From Gluconacetobacter tumulicola (GTDB lineage: Bacteria > Pseudomonadota > Alphaproteobacteria > Acetobacterales > Acetobacteraceae), in NCBI RefSeq assembly GCF_014174215.1, contig NZ_JABEQL010000005.1, positions 1 to 64,000 on the forward strand: a stretch of DNA of 64,000 nt. Direction: 5' to 3'. Positions 63,038 to 64,000 of this stretch are shown piece by piece. Within the stretch, counting starts at the first letter, position 1, and each line of letters starts with the position of its first letter. A program made the translations under genes and the position numbers. A model generated the notes under the pieces. It did no database searches. It saw only the letters and a program-made list of their open reading frames with translations, and had not been told where the DNA came from.

Positions 63038-64000
63038 TTACGACAGTTCCAGGGCCGGCGACTCGATGCCGCGCGCCTGGTCGATCTTCTCGGCCACCTT
63101 GAAGGCCGCTTCCAGTTCGGTGCAGCCGTAGTGCTGCATAAGTTGGTAGCGTTCGGCCTTCTCTTCGGGTTCGGTTTGCGCGAGCGCAAGGTAGAGACTT
63201 GGCGGCACGGCGCGGAACAGCACTTCCATGCTCTTGGAGAGGATGACGCCCTCGGTGAATTTCCCCGCCTCCTTGCGAGCAGAAAGCATCAGCGCTTTCT
63301 GCGCGGGTGAGAGTTCGCGGAAGCGTGCGATCTTCTCGACCTCATCGGGCGGCATCGACAGGCAGATCCACCACTCAATCATGTTGAGCATGGGCTCCGC
63401 GGCACGTGGCAGATCGTCGATGTTTTGGGTCGCCAGCCAGAACCAGGCCCCTAGCTTGCGCCACATTTTTGTGATTTTTACGACGTAGGGTGCAAGCAGC
63501 GGGTTCTTGGTGATGATGTGGCCCTCGTCGGTCACATTGATGATCGGACGGCCCAGGTATTGGTCGCGCTCGGCGATGTTGTTCACCGTGCTGATCAGGC
63601 TGATGTACGCGATGGAGAGTTGCGCGTTGTAGCCCTCGCGCGCATAGGTCGCGAGATCCACCAGGGTGATGTCGGCTTCGGGCCACGGCGTGCCGTCGCG
63701 GTCGAACATCTCACCGTCCGTGCCTTGACAGAACATGTCCATGGCGTCCGCCATCTCCAGCAGCCTCACACGCCGCATCTCGGGCAGCGTGGGGTCCTGG
63801 CCGCGCGTGCGCAGCGCGTTGCGCACGTCGCGCGTGAGCACCGTGCGTTTCTCGGCCACGCAGTGCTCGGCGGCATCGAGGATGCACTGGCGGATCAGCG
63901 AGCGATCAGCCCGCGTCATCCGGGCTTCTTCTTTGTCCTCGCCGCCTGTGATCATCAGCCGTGCCGTGATCTCCAGTTCACCCAGCACGTCGCGCTGCTC
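63038..64000 (-). CDS. TraC/VirB4-family conjugative ATPase, C-terminal part (cut by window)
   Basis: Only the last 320 or so residues are inside the window. They include the Walker B-like GRPIINVTDEGHIITKNPLLAPYVVKITKMWRKLGAWFWLATQNIDDLP and the C-terminal helical end, typical of the TIGR03744 (PFL_4706) ATPases that power mating-pair assembly in these ICEs. Walker A lies beyond the right edge. The frame remains open to base 64000. Confidence 0.9.
   Translation of the reverse strand, partial: EQRDVLGELEITARLMITGGEDKEEARMTRADRSLIRQCILDAAEHCVAEKRTVLTRDVRNALRTRGQDPTLPEMRRVRLLEMADAMDMFCQGTDGEMFDRDGTPWPEADITLVDLATYAREGYNAQLSIAYISLISTVNNIAERDQYLGRPIINVTDEGHIITKNPLLAPYVVKITKMWRKLGAWFWLATQNIDDLPRAAEPMLNMIEWWICLSMPPDEVEKIARFRELSPAQKALMLSARKEAGKFTEGVILSKSMEVLFRAVPPSLYLALAQTEPEEKAERYQLMQHYGCTELEAAFKVAEKIDQARGIESPALELS

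Overview
The window joins two very different kinds of DNA. Bases 1 to about 8.5 kb look like the GC-rich chromosome of an acetic acid bacterium or close relative (Acetobacteraceae, Alphaproteobacteria). They hold a zinc-ribbon metallopeptidase, a fused circularly permuted ATP-grasp/alpha-E protein with a transglutaminase, panC, a Trm112-like protein, a LON-substrate-domain protein, a thioredoxin-TPR protein and an intact tRNA-Gly(GCC). The assignment to this family rests on gene content, GC and hairpin-rich intergenic repeats; it is an inference.

From about 8.6 to 24.5 kb there is plasmid/ICE maintenance DNA of alphaproteobacterial type: a large ParB-like protein, DUF932, a toprim protein, a DUF2493 (SLOG) protein, DUF736, an HTH protein and DUF2285-type proteins, the last of these frameshifted. 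Cargo sits between parB and the DUF932 gene: a quinone-oxidoreductase/START-like pair with a divergent LysR gene, an HNH-domain protein, and an AT-richer TIR-domain gene that lies between two roughly 31-bp direct repeats. No relaxase, coupling protein or mating-pair genes of this element are present, so it looks like half of an ICE or an integrated plasmid. An HxlR/azoreductase/oxidoreductase group follows, and the oxidoreductase lacks its N-terminal half.

At about 26.14 kb a second element begins and runs off the right edge. It resembles the ICEclc/PAGI-2 family of integrative conjugative elements known from gamma- and betaproteobacteria. It has a 647-aa P4-type integrase at its left end. 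Its transfer genes are mostly on the minus strand from 52.8 kb on: MobH relaxase TraI, DUF3742, TraG-N, the PFL_4711/4710/4709 families, RadC, a DsbA-like protein and a TraC/VirB4 ATPase cut by the window edge. A Xre-like/RES toxin-antitoxin pair lies among them.

The cargo of the second element (28.3 to 52.8 kb) is a coherent stress set. It has two formaldehyde routes (glutathione-independent FdhA, and FrmR-regulated FrmA/FrmB), a DyP peroxidase, an NDH-2, a VOC protein and DUF3422. DNA repair factors UvrB, UvrA and RarA are present, with an NhaA antiporter fused to a thioredoxin-like domain. I infer a mobile aldehyde or disinfectant tolerance island that links aldehyde oxidation to repair of DNA damage. 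A block from 33.3 to 40.9 kb is bracketed by an 87-bp inverted repeat and may have arrived separately.

Most notable observations: the integrase tail is homologous to the element's own antitoxin; the TIR gene lies between direct repeats; three intergenic leaders in the first element share one hairpin architecture; the nhaA and uvrA start regions are duplicates of each other; and a hairpin covers the integrase ribosome binding site. tRNA-Gly, the usual attachment gene of this ICE family, lies 17.8 kb away from the integrase, and only a 9-bp piece of its 3' end recurs at the integrase side.
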